Shown one piece after another: positions 36,039 through 44,071 of a stretch of 64,000 nucleotides of DNA. The notes under the pieces were generated by a model that saw only the letters and a program-made list of their open reading frames with translations, was not told where the DNA came from and did not search any database. Position numbers and translations under genes: made by a program. Source of the stretch: Actinotignum schaalii. GTDB lineage: Bacteria; Actinomycetota; Actinomycetes; Actinomycetales; Actinomycetaceae. The stretch covers positions 62,001-126,000 of the forward strand of contig NZ_CP008802.1 in assembly GCF_000724605.1 (NCBI RefSeq), given 5' to 3'. Numbering within the stretch: position 1 is the first letter of the stretch; every line of letters starts with the position of its first letter.

Positions 36039-36566
36039 CTAGTCATCATCCTCATCGTCCCAATCGTCATCGTCGTTATCATCCCAATCATCGTCATCCG
36101 CATCATCATCGTCCCAGTCATTATCGGAGTACTGGGGCGGTGCGGGGCGCGCGGGAGCCGGTGCTACCCGCTGCGGTGCGGGTGCAGGTGCTGCCGGGGC
36201 TGGAACTGGCGCCGGCGCCGGGGCGACGTTAGCGGGGGACGGGGCAGTGCCCGCGGGCGCCGTCGTCGTACTATTTGAGGTACCACCGGTGAACAGGTGC
36301 GCATTTTCGGCCACATCAACTAAAAGACTGCGCAGGGTGGCGCGCTGTGCGTTGTTGAGCGGCGGGCGCTCCGTGGGAGAAGAAGCCGGAGCGGTGCTGC
36401 CAGCACCAGTGGCGCCAGCGGACGGGGAGGACGGCCCCGTGACGGTGACGGCGGGGCCCACGGACTGGGTGCCGCTCCCGCTCACGGCATGGGCAAGCTG
36501 CATCCCCAAGAAACCGAGGAGCGCCAGCCCGAGAAGTACGGCAAGAAGTTTCACACGAGTTGTCAT
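36039..36566 (-). CDS. Secreted protein with Asp/Trp-rich polyanionic tail
   Basis: A 175-residue protein of no family that I recognise. Signal peptide (VKLLAVLLGLALLGFLGMQL, cleavage likely after AHA), a Ser/Thr/Pro-rich stretch, one short helical segment (NNAQRATLRSLLVDVAENAHLF), a Pro/Ala linker, and a tail whose last 30 residues contain 21 Asp, 1 Glu and 3 evenly spaced Trp. The segment encoding TSNSTTTAPAG carries a 20-base identity with intergenic DNA at 933-952. It is convergent with the two-component genes and has the matching palindrome 45 bp upstream. Cation binding, or binding to a positively charged deacetylated glycan, are possible roles (inference). Confidence 0.75.
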   Translation of the reverse strand: MTTRVKLLAVLLGLALLGFLGMQLAHAVSGSGTQSVGPAVTVTGPSSPSAGATGAGSTAPASSPTERPPLNNAQRATLRSLLVDVAENAHLFTGGTSNSTTTAPAGTAPSPANVAPAPAPVPAPAAPAPAPQRVAPAPARPAPPQYSDNDWDDDDADDDDWDDNDDDDWDDEDDD

Positions 36567-36610
36567 GTCCCTAAGTACACCGAATCGAGATGACGGGGCC
36601 AGGAAACAAT

Positions 36611-36628
36611 CATGAGAATCTTCTCATG
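36611..36628. promoter_or_regulatory. Palindromic operator in front of the acidic secreted protein gene
   Basis: CATGAGAA-TC-TTCTCATG: perfect 8-base arms with a 2-base spacer, 45 bp ahead of the start at 36566. Same arms and spacing as the site at 30504-30521. Confidence 0.62.
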
Positions 36629-36635
36629 TACGCGA

Positions 36636-36667
36636 AGTGGCGGGCCTGCTTTCGCAGACCCGCCACT
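36636..36667 (-). terminator. Hairpin downstream of valS
   Basis: A 14-bp stem (AGTGGCGGGCCTGC with GCAGACCCGCCACT, one mismatch) and a TTTC loop. A second hairpin, TAGCGCT-ACGTGG-AGCGCTA, lies between it and the valS stop. No T-run. It separates valS from the acidic protein promoter. Confidence 0.5.
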
Positions 36668-36734
36668 CGGATTCACTCAATTGTGTGTAGCGCTACGTGG
36701 AGCGCTACGCCTTCGCGCCGTTGTGCTTGCGGCA

Positions 36735-39377
36735 CTACTTCCGCTTCGGCTCCGGCTCATCCAGCTCGTAATCACCGATGGTGATCTGCTCGCTGGCCTC
36801 AGTATCTGGCGTGAAACGGAGCTCTCCGCGCACGTGGGCGGCGCGCACCAGGTCCCCGCGCACCTCCTCGAGCAGGGCGGTATGCCCGCGCAGCTCCACC
36901 CGTGCGAAACTGGTGCGCTGCGACACCTTCGCCGCGGATTTCACGCCGCGCAGCACCGTGAGCGCCTGGCCTGCCACCTCGAGCAGCTCCGCATTCCCGG
37001 AACCCGCAGCCTCGCGCAGCGGCGCCGCCTCCGGCCAGGCCGCCCGGTGCACCGAGCCGGTACGGTACCAGCTCCACACCTCGGCGGTGGCATAGGGGAT
37101 AAAGGGCGCCAGCAAACGAAGGAAAGTATCCACCGCAATCGCCAGCGTCACCCGGGCGCTCTCCGCTTCCGGCGTATCCGAATAGGCGCGGTCCTTGACC
37201 AGCTCCAGGTAATCATCACAGAAGGTCCAGAAAGCCGTTTCGGCCGCCTCCAGAGCGCGGGTGTGATCAAAGGCCTCAAAAGCGGAGGTGGCTTCCTCCA
37301 CCACGCGCGCCAGATCGGCCAGCAGGGCCCGATCAATCGGCTCGGTCACGCGGGAAGCATCCAGGCAGACCGGTGAACCTTCCCCGCCCATGCCCAGCGC
37401 AAACTTCGAGGCGTTGAGCACCTTCATGGCCAGACGGCGCCCCACCTTCATTTGCTTTTCGTCGAAAGCGGCGTCCACGCCCAGGCGCGCGGAGGCAGCC
37501 CAGTAGCGCACCGCGTCCGCACCGTGCCGCACCAGCAGATCCATAGGGGTCACCACATTGCCCTTGGACTTGGACATCTTCTTGTGGTCCGGATCCAGAA
37601 TCCACCCAGAAATCGTGGCGTGCTTCCAGGGCAGTTCCCCGAATTCCAGGTGCGCGCGCACCACGGTGGAGAAGAGCCAGGTCCGGATAATATCCTGACC
37701 CTGCGGGCGCACATCCATGGGGTACACGCGCTCGAAAAGATCCTCATCGGTGAGCCAACCCCCAGCGATCTGCGGGGAGAGCGACGACGTGGCCCAGGTA
37801 TCCAAAATATCGGTTTCTCCGGCGAATCCGCCCGGCTTACCGCGCTGATCTTCGGTATAGCCGGCTGGCACATCACTGGAAGGATCCACGGGAAGGCGTG
37901 ATTCCTCCGGGGTAATGACGGCGTCGTACTTTACTTCGCCGTTCTCCGAGATTTCGTACCACACCGGAATCGGCACCCCGAAGAAACGCTGGCGCGAGAT
38001 GAGCCAGTCCGAGTTGAGCCCCTTGACCCAGTTGTCGTAGCGCACGTGCATGAAATCGGGATGGAAGGCCAGCTGGTTACCGGCCTCAATAAGGTTATCG
38101 CGCAGCTCCTTGCCGTTGCTTTCCACGTGGGAACGCCCACCGTTGCGGATGTACCACTGGCGTGAGGTAACAATTTCGAGCGGCTTATCGCCTTTCTCAA
38201 AGAAGTTGGTCTTACGCATGGTCGGCTTCTCATCGCCGATCATTTCCCCGGTTTCCTTGAGTTTTTCCACCAGTGCCTTGCGAGCGGAGAAGGTGGTTTT
38301 CCCGGCCATCTCCGCGTACATGGCGCGCCCGGCCTCCGAGGTGATCCACTCGGGGGTATCGCGCACCAGGCGCCCGTCCTTGCCAAGCACATTGTGCAGC
38401 GGCAGCTGCAATTCACGCCACCACTCCACGTCCGTGACATCGCCGAAGGTGCAGCACATGGCGATACCGGCGCCCTTGTCCATTTCTGCCTTGGGGTGGG
38501 CGAGCACCGGAACTTCCATATCGAAAATCGGCACGCGCACCGTGGTCCCGAAGAGGTGCTGGTAGCGGGTGTCTTCAGGGTGCGCGATGAGGGCCACGCA
38601 GGCGGGCAGCAGCTCCGGGCGGGTGGTTTCGATGACGACGTCGCCGCTCGCACCGTGGAAAGCCAGGGCATGATAGGCACCCGGGTAATCGCGAGCCTCA
38701 AGCTCGGCCTGCGCCACCGCGGTTTGGAAGGTAATATCCCACAGGCCCGGGGCCTGCGCCTGGTAGGCTTCCCCGCGCGCGAGGTTACGCAGGAACGCGG
38801 TTTGGGCTACCTTCTGGGCCTTCTCTCCGATGGTCTGGTAATTCTGCTTCCAGTCCACGGACAGCCCCAGGTAGCGCCACAGGGCTTCGAATTGCTTTTC
38901 GTCCTCTTCGGATAGCTTCCAGCACAGTTCAATGAAATTACGCCGCGAAATGGGCACCTGGTCGGCGTACTTAATGGATTTTGCGCCGCCCTGGTGCGGG
39001 GGCACGAAATTCGGATCGTAGGGGAGGGAAGCATCCCCGCGCACCCCGTAGTAGTTTTGCACCCGGCGTTCGGTGGGCAGACCATTATCATCCCAGCCCA
39101 TCGGGTAGAACACCGATTTGCCACGCATGCGCTGGTAGCGGGCCACGGTATCGGTGTGAGTGTAGGAAAAAACGTGGCCGATATGCAGCGAGCCAGAGAC
39201 CGTGGGCGGCGGGGTATCTACTGAAAATACTTCGGAACGGGTGGCGGTGCGGTCGAAAGCATAGGTGCCTTCTTCTTCCCACCGTTTGCCCCAGGTAGTT
39301 TCAAGACCGTCGAGAGTGGCACGGTCCGGTACCTCCGTGTGATCGAGGAGTTCGGACTCTTGGTTAAAACTAGTCAT
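36735..39377 (-). CDS. valS: Valyl-tRNA synthetase
   Basis: Charges tRNA-Val. Class I signature GSLHIGHV (HIGH at 65-68) and KKMSKSKGN near residue 600; the editing domain lies between. 880 residues. The N terminus (TWGKRWEEEGTYAFD) and the rest are typical ValS. The C-terminal coiled coil found in many bacterial ValS proteins is short or absent: after the anticodon-binding domain only a brief tail ending EPEPKRK remains. No clear ribosome site lies before the ATG, so a leaderless or weak start is possible. It is not next to folC, a common partner elsewhere. Confidence 0.96.
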   Translation of the reverse strand: MTSFNQESELLDHTEVPDRATLDGLETTWGKRWEEEGTYAFDRTATRSEVFSVDTPPPTVSGSLHIGHVFSYTHTDTVARYQRMRGKSVFYPMGWDDNGLPTERRVQNYYGVRGDASLPYDPNFVPPHQGGAKSIKYADQVPISRRNFIELCWKLSEEDEKQFEALWRYLGLSVDWKQNYQTIGEKAQKVAQTAFLRNLARGEAYQAQAPGLWDITFQTAVAQAELEARDYPGAYHALAFHGASGDVVIETTRPELLPACVALIAHPEDTRYQHLFGTTVRVPIFDMEVPVLAHPKAEMDKGAGIAMCCTFGDVTDVEWWRELQLPLHNVLGKDGRLVRDTPEWITSEAGRAMYAEMAGKTTFSARKALVEKLKETGEMIGDEKPTMRKTNFFEKGDKPLEIVTSRQWYIRNGGRSHVESNGKELRDNLIEAGNQLAFHPDFMHVRYDNWVKGLNSDWLISRQRFFGVPIPVWYEISENGEVKYDAVITPEESRLPVDPSSDVPAGYTEDQRGKPGGFAGETDILDTWATSSLSPQIAGGWLTDEDLFERVYPMDVRPQGQDIIRTWLFSTVVRAHLEFGELPWKHATISGWILDPDHKKMSKSKGNVVTPMDLLVRHGADAVRYWAASARLGVDAAFDEKQMKVGRRLAMKVLNASKFALGMGGEGSPVCLDASRVTEPIDRALLADLARVVEEATSAFEAFDHTRALEAAETAFWTFCDDYLELVKDRAYSDTPEAESARVTLAIAVDTFLRLLAPFIPYATAEVWSWYRTGSVHRAAWPEAAPLREAAGSGNAELLEVAGQALTVLRGVKSAAKVSQRTSFARVELRGHTALLEEVRGDLVRAAHVRGELRFTPDTEASEQITIGDYELDEPEPKRK

Positions 39378-39404
39378 GGGGCTATTGTTTCACGCCCCGT
39401 GCGC

Positions 39405-39540
39405 TGCGGGAAACTGCGCCATACGTGAGAGGGGCGACGGCGCAGCTACGGCGCGGTGCCCGGGCGCCGTTATGGTGCTCTCCGGCGCCGTCGGGATGGG
39501 AGGCTGGCGCCGTGGGTGCGCCGGTGCTGCCGGCGGGGCG
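39405..39540. repeat. GC-rich dispersed repeat upstream of valS
   Basis: GGGCGCCGTTATGG, GGCGCCGTCGGG, GGCGCCGTGGGTGCGCCGG words in the gap between the valS start and the phosphatase gene. No gene seen in 39378-39548. Confidence 0.65.
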
Positions 39541-39548
39541 CAGCCCCG

Positions 39549-40277
39549 TTAGCGGCTGGTATCAGGTTCCACTAGGTGGGCGCGCAACAGCTCAAAAACA
39601 GCCGGGTCAATCCCGTGCCCGAGGAGGTACTCGCGCGCCCCGCCAGCCGCTTCGATGCGCACCGTGGCGGCGCTCAAAGCTTCTTCGGTCACGTACACGG
39701 CGCGGTGCGCGGCGGCCCCCGGGATATATTCGCGCCCCATCACGAAGGCAAGATCCTCCTGGTAGCTTTCGCCCAGTGCCGTGGCGGAAGTGAGGTAATC
39801 AGCCAAGATTGTTTCGCGGCTCGCCCCGAGGATGGAGAGGATAAGCCCGGTAACTACCCCGGTGCGGTCCTTACCGGCGGTGCAGTGGATGAGCACCCCG
39901 CCTTCGTCCGATAGCTCCGCCGCCGCGGTGACCGCCTGCGCCAATTGCCCACCGAAATTTCGAGCCATGTGCATGTACAGGTCGGCAAGCTCAGACCACT
40001 CCAGATGGGCAAGCTGATTATTGAAAATAGGCACGGAGGCAACGCTCACTCCGTAATCTGCCCAATTGGTGGTGCCGGCGCGTTCAGCGTCGTCGCGCAA
40101 ATCAATAACGCCGGTAATACCCTGTTCTCTCAAAAAATCTCCCAGGCTGTCATCGTGGCGGAACGCCGCGGAGGAACGCAGCAGGGCGCGCTCGCGGATA
40201 TGCCCGCCGACCACCGGGGTGCCGCCCAGGGAACGGAGATTATGCAGGCCGAGGGGCAGGCGTGGGGAAGTCATCAC
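39549..40277 (-). CDS. Tyrosine/serine-type protein phosphatase
   Basis: A 242-residue phosphatase of the bacterial Y_phosphatase3 group (similar to MptpB/LipA). The P-loop is HCTAGKDRTG (Cys nucleophile, Arg at C+6 spacing as C-x5-R). The N terminus has the typical NLRSLGG and ITGVIDLRDD segments. No signal peptide. Its ATG overlaps the stop of the upstream metallophosphoesterase gene (TGATG), so both are translated from one message. Substrate may be a phosphoprotein or phosphoinositide; not determined by sequence. Confidence 0.9.
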   Translation of the reverse strand: MMTSPRLPLGLHNLRSLGGTPVVGGHIRERALLRSSAAFRHDDSLGDFLREQGITGVIDLRDDAERAGTTNWADYGVSVASVPIFNNQLAHLEWSELADLYMHMARNFGGQLAQAVTAAAELSDEGGVLIHCTAGKDRTGVVTGLILSILGASRETILADYLTSATALGESYQEDLAFVMGREYIPGAAAHRAVYVTEEALSAATVRIEAAGGAREYLLGHGIDPAVFELLRAHLVEPDTSR

Positions 40278-41350
40278 TGTCCTTTCGATCCGGTGCCAAG
40301 TGTGTTTTCCAGGAGGTAGGAACCCGGGCCGTCCCAGGCCAGCGGGTCGCTCGGGCTCCAGCCGGGCCGCCCGGCGCGCCTCCCGATAGCCACTACTTCT
40401 TCCGGACTATACGCAAAGATTTCCTCGCCCGGCTCTATGCCGCCAGACGGCGCGGCCACGGAGCCATCCAGGTAGGTAATATCTTGCTGGATACTGGCTT
40501 CGCTTAGCTGCACCACCGAAAAAGCTGAACGGGCTCGCGCGCTTTCCCATTCAGGACCCCGCCCGAGCGTGATTTCATTGGCGAGGGCGGGGCCAACCAC
40601 CACCGGCACCCCGCCAGCGCGCCCACGCCCGGCCAGATGGTAGTGGCCCGCAAGTACGAGGTCGGGCGCTACCTCCCAGGATTGGAAACCCTGCGCCAGG
40701 CGCGGGGCGTCCATGAGGCGCAGCGCCCCGTGGAGCACCGTGGGGGCAGCCAACGGCGGGTGATGGAGGACGAGAACGGAGCGGAGCGGAGCGTCGGCCG
40801 CCCCGTGGACGTGCCCGCCGGCGCCGGCCGGTGACGGCGCACCGCCCGCAGTGGGTGCCCCGCTCGCCGTGGACGCCTCGCCCACAGTGGGCGCGACATC
40901 GGCGTTGGTTACAGCCTCCTCGATACGGTGAATCTGTTCACCGAGGTAGCCGAAGCCGCGCCCGGGAACGGAGCTGTCTGCCGCAACGAAGCGCCAACGC
41001 GCGTCTCCCACAGTGATATCGGTGATGGAAAAAATCGGGTCCAGGGGCGCACCGGGCAGGCCGAGAGCCTCGCGCATCGCCGCGCGCCGGTCATGATTCC
41101 CGCAGGCCCAAATCACCGGCGCACCCCACCGTTGCGCGAGCGGGGCGAGGGTCTGGGCCGCGAAGATGTAGGACGCAGGGGTGCCGTCATCGGAAATATC
41201 CCCCGAGACCACGATGGCGTGGCAGGGCGCGAGCTCGCCGGCGCCGGCCACGGCCGCTTCCAGTAGTCCGGAGGTGTCAATTTTTCCGTAATGGCGGGCG
41301 CGCTCGGCTAGAAGATGGGTATCGGACAGGTGCAGGATTCGCAGGCTCAT
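40274..41350 (-). CDS. Calcineurin-like metallophosphoesterase (CpdA/GpdQ group)
   Basis: A 358-residue cytoplasmic phosphodiesterase. Metal-binding motifs in order: HLSDTHL (9 residues in), VVSGDISDDG, CGNHDRR, VLHHPP and AGHYHLAG. This set fits the cAMP/glycerophosphodiester phosphodiesterases. Between the third and fourth motifs is a loop of about 40 residues rich in Ala, Gly, Thr and Pro (VGEASTASGAPTAGGAPSP), whose DNA (about 40790-40885) resembles the dispersed repeat family. It overlaps the ABC gene upstream and the phosphatase downstream, so it may be co-transcribed with the opp genes. Confidence 0.87.
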   Translation of the reverse strand: MSLRILHLSDTHLLAERARHYGKIDTSGLLEAAVAGAGELAPCHAIVVSGDISDDGTPASYIFAAQTLAPLAQRWGAPVIWACGNHDRRAAMREALGLPGAPLDPIFSITDITVGDARWRFVAADSSVPGRGFGYLGEQIHRIEEAVTNADVAPTVGEASTASGAPTAGGAPSPAGAGGHVHGAADAPLRSVLVLHHPPLAAPTVLHGALRLMDAPRLAQGFQSWEVAPDLVLAGHYHLAGRGRAGGVPVVVGPALANEITLGRGPEWESARARSAFSVVQLSEASIQQDITYLDGSVAAPSGGIEPGEEIFAYSPEEVVAIGRRAGRPGWSPSDPLAWDGPGSYLLENTLGTGSKGQ

Positions 41351-42342
41351 AGGTTATCGTCTCCCTCGGATGGCGTGGCGGGTACGGCGGGCGTGGCGGG
41401 TATGGCGGACGTGGCGGGTATGGCGGACGTGGCGGATACGGCGGGCGCGGTAGGCACGGCGGGCACGGTGCGTGGCGCGGCGTTCTCCGGTCGTGGCGCT
41501 TCAGGCAGCAGCGGCACTGCCGCGATAAGTTCCCGGGTGGCCGGGTGGTGCGGGTGCTCCAGTACCTGCGCCGTGGGCGCATATTCGACGACGGTGCCCC
41601 CGCGCAGCACCAGGGTGTCCTCGCACAGATTCTGGACAATGCCCAAGTCATGGGAGATGACAATGAGGGTGAGATCCAGGCGGGCGCGTAGGTCATGGAG
41701 CAGCTCGAGGACGGTGGCTCGTACCGACACGTCGAGGGCGGATACGGGCTCATCAGCAATAAGAACCTTGGGCTGGCAGGCCACGGCGCGTGCAATTGCC
41801 ACCCGCTGGCGTTGCCCACCCGAAAGCTCATGCGGATAACGCGAGCCCCACTCCGGGTTGAGATCCACGGCGGCCAGCGCATCACGCACCATCTCCCGGT
41901 GTTTGCCGGGAACTCGCAGCAGGCGTAGCGGTTCTTCAATAATCCGGCCCACCGTCATGCGCGGATTGAGGGAAGCGAAAGGATCTTGCAGCACCAGTTG
42001 GACTTCGTGGCGCAGCCGGGTTACCCCGAGCTTCCCGTAGCGCACCTCCTGGCCTCGGTAGGTGATTGATCCGCCGCTCGGCTCAAGTAGGCCGAGCATC
42101 ATGCGGCTAAGCGTGGTTTTCCCCGAGCCGGATTCGCCGATAATTCCCAGCGACCGCCCCGCTCGCACCTCGATAGACGTGGGTGCCAGGGCCAGGGTGC
42201 TCCCGTAAGATTTAGTGACATTTTGGCAGCTGAACAGCACATCCCCGGCTTCGACGGGCCAGTCCTTTTCCAACGGGGCACGGGAGGTCATGCGCAGGGC
42301 GGCCTCGCGCGGATCCCAAGTTTTTTCCGGTGTGCTTGTCAT
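41347..42342 (-). CDS. Oligopeptide ABC transporter ATP-binding protein (OppF type)
   Basis: Second ATPase of a dipeptide/oligopeptide importer. Walker A GESGSGKT, signature LSGGQRQRV and Walker B VLIADEP are present. The last 60 residues deviate from the family: instead of the usual C-terminal element they consist of Pro-Ala-Thr units produced by an 18-bp tandem repeat (41377-41466). It overlaps the preceding OppD gene by 4 bp and the following phosphoesterase gene by 4 bp. Confidence 0.92.
   Translation of the reverse strand: MTSTPEKTWDPREAALRMTSRAPLEKDWPVEAGDVLFSCQNVTKSYGSTLALAPTSIEVRAGRSLGIIGESGSGKTTLSRMMLGLLEPSGGSITYRGQEVRYGKLGVTRLRHEVQLVLQDPFASLNPRMTVGRIIEEPLRLLRVPGKHREMVRDALAAVDLNPEWGSRYPHELSGGQRQRVAIARAVACQPKVLIADEPVSALDVSVRATVLELLHDLRARLDLTLIVISHDLGIVQNLCEDTLVLRGGTVVEYAPTAQVLEHPHHPATRELIAAVPLLPEAPRPENAAPRTVPAVPTAPAVSATSAIPATSAIPATPAVPATPSEGDDNL
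41377..41466. repeat. 18-bp tandem repeat, five units, in the oppF-type gene
   Basis: Units of the form GGCGGGTATGGCGGACGT (two identical, three with 2-5 changes). They encode a Pro-Ala-Thr/Ile-rich tail on the minus strand. Confidence 0.85.
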
Positions 42343-43190
42343 GATTGGTCACCTCCGGGCACCAGCGAGCTTCGCGGATCACCCACCTGCGTATCGCCGC
42401 CCCGCAGTGCCGGGCGCTGCAAACTAGTGGCGCGGGCCGCAGCCACGAGGCCCTGGGTATAGGGATGGACGGGGCGGAGCAAAATATCCTCGGCGCTACC
42501 TTCTTCCACCAATTCGCCCCGGCGCAATACAAGGATACGTTCGGAGGTGTGGTAAGCCACCGCCATATCGTGGGTGATCATAAGAACGGCGGTGCCGTGC
42601 TCGCGGGCGGCATCATCCATGAGCTGCAAAATATGGGCCTGCACCGTGGCATCCAGGGCGGTTGTTGGTTCGTCGGCGATCAGGAGGGCAGGTGCCAAAC
42701 TCATCGCCATGGCAATAACCACGCGTTGGCGTTGCCCACCGGAAAGCTCATGGGGAAAGCGGTTAATAATATGCTCGGGGCTGGGGAGCTCAACCATGCG
42801 GGCCAGCTCGCTGGCCCGCTGCGTCGTCGCCGATTTTTTTAATCCCGTATGAATACGCGAGGCCGCCACCAACTGGTGCTTAATGCGCACCACCGGATTG
42901 AGCGCCGTATGTGGTTCCTGGAAAATACAGCCGATACGGCGCCCTCGAATTTTCTGGAACTCCGTATCCGAAGCGCCCACCAATTCGCGCCCCTCGAAAC
43001 GAATCGAACCGGTCACGTGTGCGGCCCGGGGGAGGAGCCCCTGGATCGTCATTGCCGTCATCGATTTTCCGGACCCGGATTCCCCAATAAGGCAGACACG
43101 CTCCCCGGCCTCCACCGTGAAGGACACTCCCCGCACCACTTCGGTGGAACCGAAAGCCACGGTGAGATCACGTACCTCAAGAAGGCTCAT
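42339..43190 (-). CDS. Oligopeptide ABC transporter ATP-binding protein (OppD type)
   Basis: First ATPase of the importer, 283 residues. Walker A GESGSGKS, an Asn-Pro-Val segment EPHTALNPVVRI, signature LSGGQRQRV, Walker B LLIADEPTTALD and H-loop ITHDMAV. The C-terminal oligopeptide-transporter element is short (VHPYTQGLV then RSSLVPGG). Overlaps both neighbours by 4 bp, indicating one operon oppA-B-C-D-F. Confidence 0.93.
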   Translation of the reverse strand: MSLLEVRDLTVAFGSTEVVRGVSFTVEAGERVCLIGESGSGKSMTAMTIQGLLPRAAHVTGSIRFEGRELVGASDTEFQKIRGRRIGCIFQEPHTALNPVVRIKHQLVAASRIHTGLKKSATTQRASELARMVELPSPEHIINRFPHELSGGQRQRVVIAMAMSLAPALLIADEPTTALDATVQAHILQLMDDAAREHGTAVLMITHDMAVAYHTSERILVLRRGELVEEGSAEDILLRPVHPYTQGLVAAARATSLQRPALRGGDTQVGDPRSSLVPGGDQS

Positions 43191-44071
43191 CGTGTCTCCC
43201 TTCCGCGTGGATCGAGCACGTCGCGCAGGCCGTCCCCCAAGAGATTAAATCCGATAATTGTCAGGACAATCGCGGTGGCCGGAATGAGAATAACCGTCGG
43301 GTGGGAATACATGAAGCTCTGGTAGGTGGAGAGCATGCGCCCCCAGGATGGTGTGGGCGGTGGGGTACCTAGCCCCAGGTAGGACAGCCCCGCTTCCGCC
43401 AGGGTGGCCGTTCCCATGATTTGGGTGACGCGCACGATCAGCGTGGGCGTGATCGCCGGGAAAATATGACGCGAAAGAATCCACCAGGAACGCGCCCCCG
43501 CGGCCACCGCTAGGAGCACGTGATCCGAGGCGGTGGCACGGCGCAATTCGGGTAGGACGGTGCGGGTGACCGCCGGGGCGGAGCCCAGTCCGATAGCAAC
43601 GGTGGAGGTGAGGGTGGAGCCAGAAAAAGCGGTGACGAGAATGAGGGCAATAATGAGGGTGGGGAACGCGACCCACACGTCGGTGAGCCGCTCCGTCAGG
43701 GAACCGAGCCAACGCGGGGCGTAGACAATAATCGAGGCGAGAAGCAGCCCGACCACCAGGGCTACCGCCGCCCCGCCCACGCTGGTGAGCACCGTGACCC
43801 GCGAACCGAGCACCATAAGGGAGAAAATATCGCGCCCCAGCTGGTCGGCACCGAACCAATGTGCCCCGTTCGGGCGGGCCCAGGACGCCCGCGCATCCAC
43901 ACTTTCGGGATCGTAAGGCACCCAGATGAAGGACAGCAGGAACGTTGCCAGCACCGCCAGCACCACCACGGTGCCGATGAGGCCGGCCGGATTACGCAGC
44001 AGCGCCCGCAACCGGGCCCGCCATGGGGAAGCCGCGGAAAGAGCCCGCAGGGCCGGAGACGGGGTACTCAT
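43187..44071 (-). CDS. Oligopeptide ABC transporter permease (OppC type)
   Basis: Inner membrane subunit, 294 residues. The N-terminal OppC-type segment with a first membrane helix (LIGTVVVLAVLATFLLSF) is followed by GADQLGRDIFS, typical of DppC/OppC, and a permease domain with the EAGLSYLGLG motif near the C terminus. The coupling region lies in LLAVAAGARSWWILSRHIFP. Overlaps both neighbours by 4 bp. Confidence 0.93.
   Translation of the reverse strand: MSTPSPALRALSAASPWRARLRALLRNPAGLIGTVVVLAVLATFLLSFIWVPYDPESVDARASWARPNGAHWFGADQLGRDIFSLMVLGSRVTVLTSVGGAAVALVVGLLLASIIVYAPRWLGSLTERLTDVWVAFPTLIIALILVTAFSGSTLTSTVAIGLGSAPAVTRTVLPELRRATASDHVLLAVAAGARSWWILSRHIFPAITPTLIVRVTQIMGTATLAEAGLSYLGLGTPPPTPSWGRMLSTYQSFMYSHPTVILIPATAIVLTIIGFNLLGDGLRDVLDPRGRETR

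Noticed and set aside
36018-36278. Plus-strand frame rich in Ile/Val opposite the acidic protein
   Set aside because: It is the complement of the GAC/GAT-rich Asp tail, which gives Ile/Val/Arg codons. The minus-strand gene has a signal peptide and an operator.
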